Source: CAYJAD01 sp964371835
GTDB lineage: Bacteria; Desulfobacterota; Desulfovibrionia; Desulfovibrionales; Desulfovibrionaceae
Assembly: GCA_964371835.1 (NCBI GenBank)
Contig: CAYJOP010000015.1
Coordinates: 1-30,260, forward strand
Length of the DNA: 30,260 bases
Direction of reading: 5' to 3'
A program made the position numbers and the translations under genes. The number at the start of each line of letters is the position of its first letter. Position 1 is the stretch's first letter. The notes under the pieces are model-generated. The model saw only the letters and a program-made list of their open reading frames with translations. It ran no database searches and had not been told where the DNA came from. Positions 10,117-18,328 of the stretch are shown here, in pieces.

Positions 10117-11313
10117 TTACAAATTGCTATTTTCACTCACTTTTTTCTCTTTTTTCGTCCAATATGACGTGCATAAAACTTTACTTAAATCGCAGCGGTG
10201 CGCATATTTTTTTGCAATATCAAATACTTCTGTCATTAAACCTTCTTCAAGCTTTGTGGGTTTAAGTCCTAGGTCAATAAAGCACTTGTTTTCCACATGT
10301 AAGTCATTTTCATCATCTTCTTTGCGTGGATTTGGCAAATATTGCACTTTAGCTCCTGTAAGCTTTGTAACTAAATTAGCAAGATCACGCACACGAAATG
10401 TTTCTGTCATTTGATTAAAAATAGTTACCTTGTCATCTTTCTTAGGTGGACTAGCTAAGGCTAGTTCAATGCAGCGCACTGTGTCTTGAATATGTATAAA
10501 AGCACGAGTTTGCCCACCAGTCCCATGTACGGTAAGTGGATAATCAATGGCAGCTTGCATTAAGAAGCGATTCAGGACTGTGCCATAATCACCATCGTAA
10601 TCAAAGCGATTGATAAGTCTTTCATCTAGCAATGTTTCCTTGGTATTTGTACCCCACACAATGCCTTGATGTAAATCTGTGATACGCACTCCGTCGTTTT
10701 TATTATAAAACATAAACATAAGCGCATCTTGAGTTTTGGTCATATGATATACAGAACCAGGATTTGCTGGGTATAATATTTCTTGTTCAAGGTTTTTCCC
10801 TTCATCGGTTTTAACTTGAACAGTAAGATAACCTTCAGGAATCTTCACCCCAGCAGTACCATAACCATAAACGCCCATAGTACCAAGATGAACAAGGTGA
10901 ATATCAAGTTCAGAGTCAACAATTGCGCTTAATACATTGTGGGTTGCATTAATATTATTATCAATGGTGTATCTTTTGCCACGTGAGCCTTTCATGGAAT
11001 AAGGAGCCGCACGTTGCTCGGCAAAGTGTATAATGGCATCAAATTTTTCAGTCTTTAACAAACTTACAAGCTTATTATAATTGCGTGAAACATCAAGCAT
11101 AACAAAAGGTATTTCCTTACCAGAAACTTCTTTCCAAGCTTGCAACCTGGTAGAAATTGGTGCTATGGGGGTCAAAGACTCTACTTCCAATTCGATATCA
11201 ATTTTACGGCGCGACAAATTATCTGCTATAAAAACCTCATGCCCACAATTTGATAAATGTAAAGCAGTAGGCCAACCACAAAAACCATCACCACCCAGCA
11301 CAAGAATTTTCAC
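10117..11313 (-). CDS. sqdB: UDP-sulfoquinovose synthase-like NAD-dependent epimerase
   Basis: A 398-residue extended short-chain dehydrogenase/reductase that closely follows the SQD1/SqdB family, which converts UDP-glucose plus sulfite into UDP-sulfoquinovose. Visible features: NAD-binding GGDGFCGWP at 7-15, NLSRRKID at 32-39, HFAEQRAAPYSM at 96-107, active-site HLGTMG at 142-147 with Thr145, the YxxxK pair Tyr189/Lys193, RITDLHQGIVWG at 210-221, NRFDYDGDYGT at 235-245 and HGTGGQTRAFI at 263-273. The length fits the family. The start is GTG at 11313, supported by GAGG seven bases upstream. The gene sits among capsule glycosyltransferases and not with sqdC/sqdD-type sulfolipid genes, so the sulfonated sugar is probably destined for the polysaccharide. 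Another sulfonated or related UDP-sugar product cannot be excluded from sequence alone. Confidence 0.85.
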   Translation of the reverse strand: MKILVLGGDGFCGWPTALHLSNCGHEVFIADNLSRRKIDIELEVESLTPIAPISTRLQAWKEVSGKEIPFVMLDVSRNYNKLVSLLKTEKFDAIIHFAEQRAAPYSMKGSRGKRYTIDNNINATHNVLSAIVDSELDIHLVHLGTMGVYGYGTAGVKIPEGYLTVQVKTDEGKNLEQEILYPANPGSVYHMTKTQDALMFMFYNKNDGVRITDLHQGIVWGTNTKETLLDERLINRFDYDGDYGTVLNRFLMQAAIDYPLTVHGTGGQTRAFIHIQDTVRCIELALASPPKKDDKVTIFNQMTETFRVRDLANLVTKLTGAKVQYLPNPRKEDDENDLHVENKCFIDLGLKPTKLEEGLMTEVFDIAKKYAHRCDLSKVLCTSYWTKKEKKVSENSNL

Positions 11314-11324
11314 AATATATCCTC
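11311..11324 (-). promoter_or_regulatory. Ribosome-binding site and GTG start of the UDP-sulfoquinovose synthase gene
   Basis: GAGG (11324-11321) is seven bases before GTG (11313-11311). The nucleotide-binding strand KILVLGGDG follows at once, as expected for the family, so the GTG start is well supported. Confidence 0.65.
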
Positions 11325-11349
11325 TAATTATTTAGCATTCAAACTATTG

Positions 11350-13104
11350 TTATATGGAAAAATTTCTAGTCATTCGATTTATTTTGTTTTTTTCAACATC
11401 TTTCATGGGCATATCTTTAGGCAGCAGATTTAATGCAGCCTTGGCTGTATGTACATCCCCAGCCTCACAAGAACGTAGCAGTAACCACTTAAGCCGAAAT
11501 GGGTGAGGATCAGCAACATATGCAAGATATGCAAATTCTGCGCATTTCTTAGCACTCTTTTTTTGTACATGACGTGCAAGTGCGGTGTAAGCATTTGCAC
11601 GAACACGAGGTGACATAACAAGACCATCCAATAAAACTACAGCTCCATCAAAACCTTGTTTATCATAAATCTCCACGAGGGTGTTAAAATTAGCTCCACC
11701 AAGGGCTGATGGTACTTTTTTTTGTATATAACTACGCAACAAAGCATACAAAGAAAAAGGCAATGCTAAAAATGATTTTAAAGAAGAAAAACCTTCAACA
11801 CATACGGTGCCTAGCTTTGTGTGAAAGCCATTGCGTAAAGCTAATAATTCCAAATTAGTTTGTATATCAATTACGTTTTTTTCATATTGTTTATCTGCTT
11901 GCGATTCAGGATTACATTGGTAAGAGTTAATTTCTTGGGATAAATGTGCATAATTTTCTAAAACAAAGCTCAAAAGTTTTCTATTATCTGCCACGGCTTG
12001 AATGTATTCTTGCTCAATTATATACTTATCATCCTTGGCATTTTCATTGTGAATATAATGTAAAAGGCTGTCAATATACACCTTGTCCGTAGCAGACATA
12101 TTACCATCTTGCGCTAATTCTTGGATTACATTTACTGAAATTTTTTCTGCTGTACCTGCTACATGAACATTACTTTCAGCAAATAACATTGCATATTCTT
12201 TTAAAATACATTCTAAAAATATTGGCGCAGCAGCAATGCAATCCATATCTTCAGAAGAAAATGGGCATATCCCCCTAGCATAACTTTGAGCAATATAAGG
12301 CAGTAACATTCTAAACATATTCATAAATGAAGAGTAACGCATTTGGTGACAATGCGTAAATTGTGGGCCTATGGATTCAAAAAAAATTTGCATATCATAT
12401 GCTAGTTGACATCGACTACGAATATGGCGTGGTGAAGTTTTTGTAGGTTTTGTAATAGAACCGGGGTGAGGTGCATATATTCTAGTATATCCGTGCTCAC
12501 CAGTAAAATAAATATTATGTGCATAGTAGTAAGACTTTATTACAAAAACATAGTCTTCCCACAAATATTTAGAAAAAAATATGTTATGTTGCTCCAAAAA
12601 ATTTTTGCGATAAACTTTTCCCCAAGCCACGTGAGATGCAATTTTTCCGTAACAAAAATCTTGAAAAACGTCCACGCCCGCTCGGCATCCGGGAGGAATT
12701 CTTGACCAGCAAGCATCAGTAAATTGAGCAGACATATTTTGAGCATCAAAATGCACCATATCAACGTCTTTTCTTTCTTCTAAGATTTGAACACCGTGTT
12801 GTAACAAAATTGAGGTTATGTAATCATCACTATCAACAAAGGTCACATATTGCCCGCGTGCCTGCGTGAGAGCCAAATTTCTACTATAGCCTTGCCCCTT
12901 GTTGCTCGCATTGGTAATTACTTTGATACGTGCGTCTTTTTTAGCGTAATTGCTACAAATTTGTGCTGTAAAATCTATGGACGCATCATCAATAAGAAGC
13001 ACTTCAAAATCGGAAAATTCCTGCCCCAGTACAGAGTCCAGGCATTTGCTCAAGGTTTCTTCTTGATTATACACAGGTATGATGATGGAAATAATCGGAT
13101 TCAT
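11350..13104 (-). CDS. Family 2 glycosyltransferase with C-terminal helical module
   Basis: A 584-residue protein. Residues 4-110 are a GT2 nucleotide-sugar domain: SIIIPVYNQ at 6-14, IDDASID at 38-44, metal-binding DSDD at 91-94 and WED at 182-184. Residues 1-312 are clearly paralogous to the middle GT2 domain of the triple-GT2 protein (shared YTRI, SPRHIR/TPRHMR and PFSSED/PFSDED landmarks). Residues about 425-575 form the helical module (ANAYTALARHV, then ADPHPFRLKWL) found in the genes on both sides. No membrane segment is obvious, so transfer should occur on the cytoplasmic face. It starts six bases after the methyltransferase gene with no strong ribosome-binding site, suggesting translational coupling. 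Which sugar it moves is unknown, with UDP-ManNAcA and UDP-sulfoquinovose as candidates from the neighbours. Confidence 0.86.
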   Translation of the reverse strand: MNPIISIIIPVYNQEETLSKCLDSVLGQEFSDFEVLLIDDASIDFTAQICSNYAKKDARIKVITNASNKGQGYSRNLALTQARGQYVTFVDSDDYITSILLQHGVQILEERKDVDMVHFDAQNMSAQFTDACWSRIPPGCRAGVDVFQDFCYGKIASHVAWGKVYRKNFLEQHNIFFSKYLWEDYVFVIKSYYYAHNIYFTGEHGYTRIYAPHPGSITKPTKTSPRHIRSRCQLAYDMQIFFESIGPQFTHCHQMRYSSFMNMFRMLLPYIAQSYARGICPFSSEDMDCIAAAPIFLECILKEYAMLFAESNVHVAGTAEKISVNVIQELAQDGNMSATDKVYIDSLLHYIHNENAKDDKYIIEQEYIQAVADNRKLLSFVLENYAHLSQEINSYQCNPESQADKQYEKNVIDIQTNLELLALRNGFHTKLGTVCVEGFSSLKSFLALPFSLYALLRSYIQKKVPSALGGANFNTLVEIYDKQGFDGAVVLLDGLVMSPRVRANAYTALARHVQKKSAKKCAEFAYLAYVADPHPFRLKWLLLRSCEAGDVHTAKAALNLLPKDMPMKDVEKNKINRMTRNFSI

Positions 13105-13110
13105 ATTTTA

Positions 13111-14694
13111 TCACATCAGTATATTTATATTTTTTCTAATAATTACTAAATTATTATTCGATCTAATTTGCGTATTCATTAACACATATTTCACACAATA
13201 TTCGTTTTTATGAGAAAAAAATTCTTTCAGTTTTTCCATATCCTTTGTTTGCATATCTTCGATTATATAAATACCGTCATCTTCTAAAAAATCTATAGAA
13301 TTAGTGAATAGGCAAATTGCCGCATCGGGCGTATGTAAACCATCATCTATCATAATATCAAATCTAATTTTCAAATTTTGAAAGTAATCCCTAATAGAAT
13401 CAGGTGATGTTTGATCCATCCAATCTGTTTGTATTCTATCATCAGAAAATAAAATATCTTTATCTATATCCACTCCATAAATTTGAGCAACTTTAAAGTA
13501 ATCTCGCCAAACATATAATGAAGCACCTAGTTTTCCGTTTATGGTCATATTTGATAGCATATTAGGATTGTTTGTTCCTATACCGCATTCAAAAATATTT
13601 TTTGCCGTGTGTTTAATATTTTTAAATAAAAGGCTATATATGTCGGTATATGTGTGTGGATGCCAGTTGTAAGGATGATGTTCATCTATATTTTGAATGA
13701 GGGATCCCTTATCAGACCCATATTTATCACAAAGCATAGATAATTCAGCGCAATCAGATACATCAAATGTATTAGAGCCCATCAAACTCGTAATGTTTTT
13801 TCCAGTTAGAAGAGTTACATTATTTAATTCAACAGAATTTTTTAAATATTGTATGTCACGAATTTGTTTTTTCTTAATTTTATTAAGTTCATTATTTTTT
13901 GCCACAAGCTTTTTTTTCAACTCGTAATAAGCCCTAACTAGCTTTTTGCTTTCATATTTAACCGTCTGCCGCACATGTTTGAGTTTACGTTTTTCTTCCT
14001 CACTCACAGGACAGTCCCGTGAAAGCAAATGCGCTAATACACCAGCTGTGGTATAATCGCCCTTGTCACAAAGACACAAAATCCACCATTTTAAACGATA
14101 GGCTTGAGGGTCAGTTTTGTAAGCGTACTCAGCATACTTACAACATTCAGTTAAGTCTCTCTCTTGCAAATGTTTAGCAATGGCCGTAAAAGCATTGGCC
14201 TTGATTGTAGAAGTGATTTTTACACTATCCAAAAGTTTTTTTACACCTTTATAGCCGCCCACAGCATGAATTTCTATAACTTTACTAAAGTCCTTACCAA
14301 GAACGGTGGGGATTTTTTTTTTGGCAAAAAATAACAATACACCTAGTAGCTTAAAAGGAGCGAATACACCACTGCTTTTAAGTTTAAGAATGGCATTACC
14401 AATACGATATTGTAAGGAATTTTCAATCTCTGACTTGCGCAATGAAGTATATATACTAAAAAATGTTTGCACTTGTTTTCTGTTAGAACTTGAGAAAAAC
14501 GTCACTCCACCATAGGCCGATGTACCAACGTACTTCACAAGCTCATCTTGAACCATATGCAATTGCTCAGAAAGCATTGCATTTTCTTCGGTCAGTTTCT
14601 TGAGCTGTTCTTCTAATGATAGGGCCATAACATGGAATGAATCATTACTTTTACTCGCCGCAGTAACGTTTTTATCTTGAGTATTTTCTTGCAT
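13111..14694 (-). CDS. Coiled-coil and helical-module protein with C-terminal SAM-dependent sugar methyltransferase
   Basis: A 527-residue protein in four parts. Residues about 24-56 are a predicted coiled coil (heptads of L and E/K). Residues about 97-245 are the helical module shared with the two following glycosyltransferases (KANAFTAIAKHL, then TDPQAYRLKWW). Residues about 245-290 are a second, lysine-rich coiled coil. Residues 318-525 are a class I methyltransferase of the type that acts on sugars (macrolide-sugar O-methyltransferase relatives), with LCDKYGSDKG at 321-330, SAM motif FECGIGTNN at 368-376, WRDYF at 396-400, YGVDID at 406-411 and DDGLHT at 450-455. The coiled coils suggest oligomerisation or a scaffold for the glycosyltransferases, possibly controlling chain length or capping. 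That is inference. ATG start, with AAGGA ten bases upstream inside the end of the previous gene. Confidence 0.8.
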   Translation of the reverse strand: MQENTQDKNVTAASKSNDSFHVMALSLEEQLKKLTEENAMLSEQLHMVQDELVKYVGTSAYGGVTFFSSSNRKQVQTFFSIYTSLRKSEIENSLQYRIGNAILKLKSSGVFAPFKLLGVLLFFAKKKIPTVLGKDFSKVIEIHAVGGYKGVKKLLDSVKITSTIKANAFTAIAKHLQERDLTECCKYAEYAYKTDPQAYRLKWWILCLCDKGDYTTAGVLAHLLSRDCPVSEEEKRKLKHVRQTVKYESKKLVRAYYELKKKLVAKNNELNKIKKKQIRDIQYLKNSVELNNVTLLTGKNITSLMGSNTFDVSDCAELSMLCDKYGSDKGSLIQNIDEHHPYNWHPHTYTDIYSLLFKNIKHTAKNIFECGIGTNNPNMLSNMTINGKLGASLYVWRDYFKVAQIYGVDIDKDILFSDDRIQTDWMDQTSPDSIRDYFQNLKIRFDIMIDDGLHTPDAAICLFTNSIDFLEDDGIYIIEDMQTKDMEKLKEFFSHKNEYCVKYVLMNTQIRSNNNLVIIRKNINILM

Positions 14695-14700
14695 ATAGCA

Positions 14701-15948
14701 TTATTCCTTCACTTCGTTTTCTTCCACAAGCACACAGACAATATCAGCTTTTTCTTTGGCTTTGCTTGCATTGCACAAAATTACACCGAGAGAAGATAAT
14801 TCCATGGGTAATTGCTTAACATGATTGTCCACTGCAAGAACGGTAACACCAAGAGGAATAAGCTGCTTTGCTACCTCTTGTATTACTTGCACAGCAGGGC
14901 TATTTCGCGCGTCATCACTACCAGCCTTATAGGCAAGGCCAATGCAAGCAATAATCAAATTTTGCAATGATTTTACCGATTGTTGCTTCAAAAAATCATG
15001 CGCCTCTTGCACAATATTTTTTGCCGTCCACAAGGGTTTTTGGTCATTGACAGATCGTGCGCAAGCAATAAGCGCAGCTTTTTGGGGTGCGCTATCCACA
15101 ATAAACCATGGATCTACAGGCAGGCAATGCCCGCCAACGCCACAGCCTGGTTGTAAAATATTCACTCGTGGGTGATTATTAGCAAGCTCAATAAGTTCAT
15201 ACACATCTACACCAAGGTCAGGACATAGCATGGATAACTCATTGGCAAAGGCAATATTCACATCACGACTGGCATTTTCTGCCAATTTGACCATTTCAGC
15301 CGTGCGAGCATTGGTGCAGGTTATGTGTCCTTGCACAAAAATTTTATATAATATTTCAGCTTTTTTAGATGATGCCGCATCAAGGCCGCCCACAATACGA
15401 TCATTATGCACAAGCTCATATAAAATATTATTGGGTAGCACTCGTTCTGGGCAATAGCATACATGAATATTTGCATTTTTTTCAGGCGGAAACTTCAAAT
15501 CAGGGCGCAATTGTACAAACATTTTGGTCACATTTTCTGTTGTTCCAACTGGTGAAGTGGACTCTAATATAATAGTATTCCCCTTTTGTAGTACAGGGGC
15601 AATACTTCGTACCGCAGCATAAACATATTCCATCTGGGGCTTATGTTGCTTGCCTACAATATCTAAGGGCGTAGGTACAGCAATTATGAAGGCATCTGCC
15701 ACTTGTACTGTAGTAAAAGCACGCAAAAAACCTCGTGCCACCACGTCTTGCAATAGCACATCAAGCCCAGGCTCAACCATGGGTAATTGTCCAGCATTAA
15801 CTGTGTCTACCACATGAGTGTTAATGTCCACGCCCAGCACATTTATTCCATGCTGAGCCAAAACAACTGCCGTGGGTAAACCAATATAGCCAAGCCCCAC
15901 TACACAAACGCTCTGAAACTCACTATGCTGCACGATGTTTTGCTCCAT
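14701..15948 (-). CDS. wecC: UDP-N-acetyl-D-mannosamine dehydrogenase
   Basis: Oxidises UDP-ManNAc at C6 with two NAD+ to give UDP-ManNAcA, the uronic acid donor. About 415 residues from the ATG at 15948. NAD-binding VVGLGYIGLP lies at 16-25, AVPTP at 90-94, ESTSPVGTT at 129-137, and the catalytic block GVGGHCLPVDPWFIV at about 270-284 with Cys275. Lys221 and Asn225 (KLAENA) are the expected active-site helpers. The WecC-type ending of the catalytic block favours ManNAc over glucose as substrate. A longer reading from 16041 would overlap the epimerase gene by 119 bases and adds residues unlike the family, so it is rejected. ATG 15948 gives a 26-base overlap. A GTG at 15933 has a better-placed GGAG nine bases upstream and may be the true start. 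Works directly with the preceding epimerase. Confidence 0.9.
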   Translation of the reverse strand: MEQNIVQHSEFQSVCVVGLGYIGLPTAVVLAQHGINVLGVDINTHVVDTVNAGQLPMVEPGLDVLLQDVVARGFLRAFTTVQVADAFIIAVPTPLDIVGKQHKPQMEYVYAAVRSIAPVLQKGNTIILESTSPVGTTENVTKMFVQLRPDLKFPPEKNANIHVCYCPERVLPNNILYELVHNDRIVGGLDAASSKKAEILYKIFVQGHITCTNARTAEMVKLAENASRDVNIAFANELSMLCPDLGVDVYELIELANNHPRVNILQPGCGVGGHCLPVDPWFIVDSAPQKAALIACARSVNDQKPLWTAKNIVQEAHDFLKQQSVKSLQNLIIACIGLAYKAGSDDARNSPAVQVIQEVAKQLIPLGVTVLAVDNHVKQLPMELSSLGVILCNASKAKEKADIVCVLVEENEVKE

Positions 15949-17059
15949 ATTGCTGTAAAATATCACAAATATACATCGCTGCTTTGCCATCTCCAAAAAT
16001 TGTAGAGGGCCTAGACATGCTGGCATAGGCTTGTTCATCATCTAAAAGCTTATGGGCAGCACTCACAATCTCTTGAGTATTTGTACCCACAAGCTTAGCC
16101 GTACCCATTGCCACCGCTTCGGGTCTTTCGGTAATATTACGCATAACAAGGATAGGCTTACCAAGTGCTGTGGCTTCTTCTTGAATGCCACCTGAATCGC
16201 TTAAAATTAAGTAACTTTGTTGCATAAGATACACAAAGGATACATATTCAAGAGGCTTAAATAATACACAATTTTTTACTGATCCTAAAATACGCTCCAC
16301 AGGCTCTTGAACATTAGGATTTAAATGTACTGGGTACACCAATTGTACATCAAAACGCGTAGCCAGCTCAGCCAAGGCTGAACAAATATTTTCAAAACCT
16401 AAACCAAAGTTTTCACGCCTATGACCTGTTACTAAGATTGTTTTCTTGCCCTTTTGTAAAAAGGAAAACTGTGCCTCAAGTTCTTTACGTAAAGTAGTAT
16501 TACTATCAAGATGTTGCGTAGTATAAAGTAGGGCATCAATCACAGTATTTCCTGTAATATAAATATGCTTTTCCTCAATACCTTCAGCTATTAGGTTTTG
16601 TTTTGCCTTTTCAGTAGGGGCAAAATGTAGGTGGGCTATGTGTCCAGTTAGAGTGCGATTAATCTCTTCTGGAAATGGTGAATATCTGTCTTTAGTGCGC
16701 AAGCCTGCTTCCACATGTCCTACGGGAATTTGAGCGTAATATGCCGATAAAGCCGCTACAAAAGACGTTGTAGTATCTCCATGAACTAAAACCATCTGAG
16801 GGCGCCATTGTTGAATAACCCCATCTAATCCCTGCAAAATATCTACAGTAAGTGTGGTAAGATTTTGCCCTTCTTGCATAATATTGAGGTCAAAGTCGGG
16901 CTTAATTTCAAAAAAATTAAGTACTTGATCAAGCATATGCCTGTGTTGTCCTGTAACGCATACTTTAACATCAAAGAAACTGTTTGCCATGAGAGCTTTG
17001 CACACAGGAACAAGCTTTATGGCTTCAGGTCGAGTTCCACAGACTGCTAAAATGCGCAT
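15923..17059 (-). CDS. wecB: UDP-N-acetylglucosamine 2-epimerase (non-hydrolysing)
   Basis: Interconverts UDP-GlcNAc and UDP-ManNAc in the cytoplasm, the first committed step toward UDP-ManNAcA. 378 residues, the usual length. Hallmarks: GTRPEAIKL at 8-16, VHGDTTTSF at 92-100 with Asp95, HVEAGLRT at 115-122 with Glu117, FPEEINR at 129-135 with Glu131, GHRRENFG at 212-219 with His213, and SDSGGIQEEA near 290 for UDP binding. The non-hydrolysing form fits, because the next gene needs UDP-ManNAc and not free ManNAc. ATG start six bases after kpsE, with only a weak upstream purine stretch. The 3' end overlaps wecC by 26 bases, pointing to coupled translation. Confidence 0.94.
   Translation of the reverse strand: MRILAVCGTRPEAIKLVPVCKALMANSFFDVKVCVTGQHRHMLDQVLNFFEIKPDFDLNIMQEGQNLTTLTVDILQGLDGVIQQWRPQMVLVHGDTTTSFVAALSAYYAQIPVGHVEAGLRTKDRYSPFPEEINRTLTGHIAHLHFAPTEKAKQNLIAEGIEEKHIYITGNTVIDALLYTTQHLDSNTTLRKELEAQFSFLQKGKKTILVTGHRRENFGLGFENICSALAELATRFDVQLVYPVHLNPNVQEPVERILGSVKNCVLFKPLEYVSFVYLMQQSYLILSDSGGIQEEATALGKPILVMRNITERPEAVAMGTAKLVGTNTQEIVSAAHKLLDDEQAYASMSRPSTIFGDGKAAMYICDILQQYGAKHRAA
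15931..15946 (-). promoter_or_regulatory. Possible ribosome-binding site for an alternative wecC start
   Basis: GGAG (15946-15943) lies nine bases before an in-frame GTG (15933-15931). The upstream ATG at 15948 has no such site. A start at GTG would remove five residues and leave the NAD-binding motif intact. Confidence 0.4.
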
Positions 17060-17065
17060 ATCTCG

Positions 17066-18328
17066 CTAATCCACATGGTCTAATATAATAGATTCCAATA
17101 ACTTGAGCATGGCAAGCAAGACCAAACCTATAAGCAAGGTGGCAATGGCATTATATAAACGCTCTGGTTCAAGAGGCTCTTCTGGCAATTGAGGACTTTG
17201 CAATACAGATACTTGCTTAATGGTTCGCGAAGCCTCCATACGTCCTGCCTCAAGAGCAACGAGTGCAGTCTTATATACATCAGTCTTAAATTCCATCTCC
17301 AATTGCAAGCGTTCATGTTCGGCAATAAGTGTATTAAGTGAACGTCCAGCCACTGAGGCCAGTTTAGCTTTTTCCTCAACAATTTGTTTTTCAATAGCCT
17401 CTAGTGCTTGGCGCAACATGATTTTGGTGGGATGATTAATTACAAGATTTTGCGGGAGAGCAGCCAATTGTGTTTCTTTGTCTGTTCTTTGAGTTTCAAG
17501 CCCTGCAATGATTTCAATCATACTTTCTGCCACAGCCTCTGGTGAGGCTAGGCCTTCTTTATTTTGGTAAGTTATAAGTGCATTACTGGCTTTAATAATG
17601 TCAGCATAAGCATTACTTACTTGCTTAGAAAGAAAATCCACTTGCGCTTGAGCTAGTTGATGACTCAATTTATTCATGTAGCTTTCGCCTTCTTTCACGA
17701 GTATGCTAGCAATATCCTGTGCCATTTTGGGCGTATATGCTTGCACACGTATGCGTAAAACTCCAGCAAAATCATCAAACGCTACTTCCATACGACTCTG
17801 AAAATACTCATAAAAATCCTCTATGGGACAATCTCTATCCCACATACGTGAAAACAAATCAATATCATCACTGCTATAATGAGAGCGTAAATCCAAAGCC
17901 TTATCAAGATTTTTTAACATATCAACTGAAAGCAAATGCTCAAGCAGTAAAAGCTGATCTGGACTATTATTAGCTCCACTCACACCAAGAAGTGATCCAA
18001 CATTCATAACTGGAACAATTCCTGCTTCTGTATTTTGAATAATAACAACTGCCTCAGAAACATAACGATCTGTTGCAATTGTCCAGTAGAGCATGCAAAC
18101 TACAACGGTTAACATTATCATACGTAAAATAATGGCAAAAGCCTTACGCACCCCGTATGTAGTGCGTCCGTATTTAGACTGACTAAGGGCCCGTGTATTA
18201 TCAACACCACCAGCCACATCATCAATTTGGTTGGGGGGTGTAAAGAAATCTTTTATTTTTTGCACAACCGTGTTCAGCATAGGAGTTATACTATACTCAT
18301 CAAGTAGCTTTTTTAGTTTATTCTTCAT
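17066..18328 (-). CDS. kpsE: Capsule export inner-membrane adaptor, KpsE/CtrB/BexC family
   Basis: A 420-residue polysaccharide co-polymerase-like protein that links the inner-membrane ABC transporter to the outer-membrane exporter. A cytoplasmic N-terminus of about 64 residues is followed by a membrane segment at about 66-85, a long periplasmic region rich in helices (about 90-380), a proline-rich approach (PQLPEEPLEPERLY, about 373-387), and a second membrane segment at about 391-407 with a short charged tail. That topology is typical of the family. The N-terminal cytoplasmic part is longer than in CtrB or BexC as I remember them. ATG start overlaps the ATPase gene by four bases (ATGA). AAGGA lies thirteen bases upstream, rather distant. 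The position directly after kpsM and kpsT supports the call. Confidence 0.9.
   Translation of the reverse strand: MKNKLKKLLDEYSITPMLNTVVQKIKDFFTPPNQIDDVAGGVDNTRALSQSKYGRTTYGVRKAFAIILRMIMLTVVVCMLYWTIATDRYVSEAVVIIQNTEAGIVPVMNVGSLLGVSGANNSPDQLLLLEHLLSVDMLKNLDKALDLRSHYSSDDIDLFSRMWDRDCPIEDFYEYFQSRMEVAFDDFAGVLRIRVQAYTPKMAQDIASILVKEGESYMNKLSHQLAQAQVDFLSKQVSNAYADIIKASNALITYQNKEGLASPEAVAESMIEIIAGLETQRTDKETQLAALPQNLVINHPTKIMLRQALEAIEKQIVEEKAKLASVAGRSLNTLIAEHERLQLEMEFKTDVYKTALVALEAGRMEASRTIKQVSVLQSPQLPEEPLEPERLYNAIATLLIGLVLLAMLKLLESIILDHVD

Noticed and set aside
15949..16041. Longer N-terminus for the UDP-ManNAc dehydrogenase from an ATG at 16041
   Set aside because: It would overlap the epimerase gene by 119 bases. 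The added 31 residues are the epimerase sequence in another frame, and the family begins just before the NAD-binding motif.
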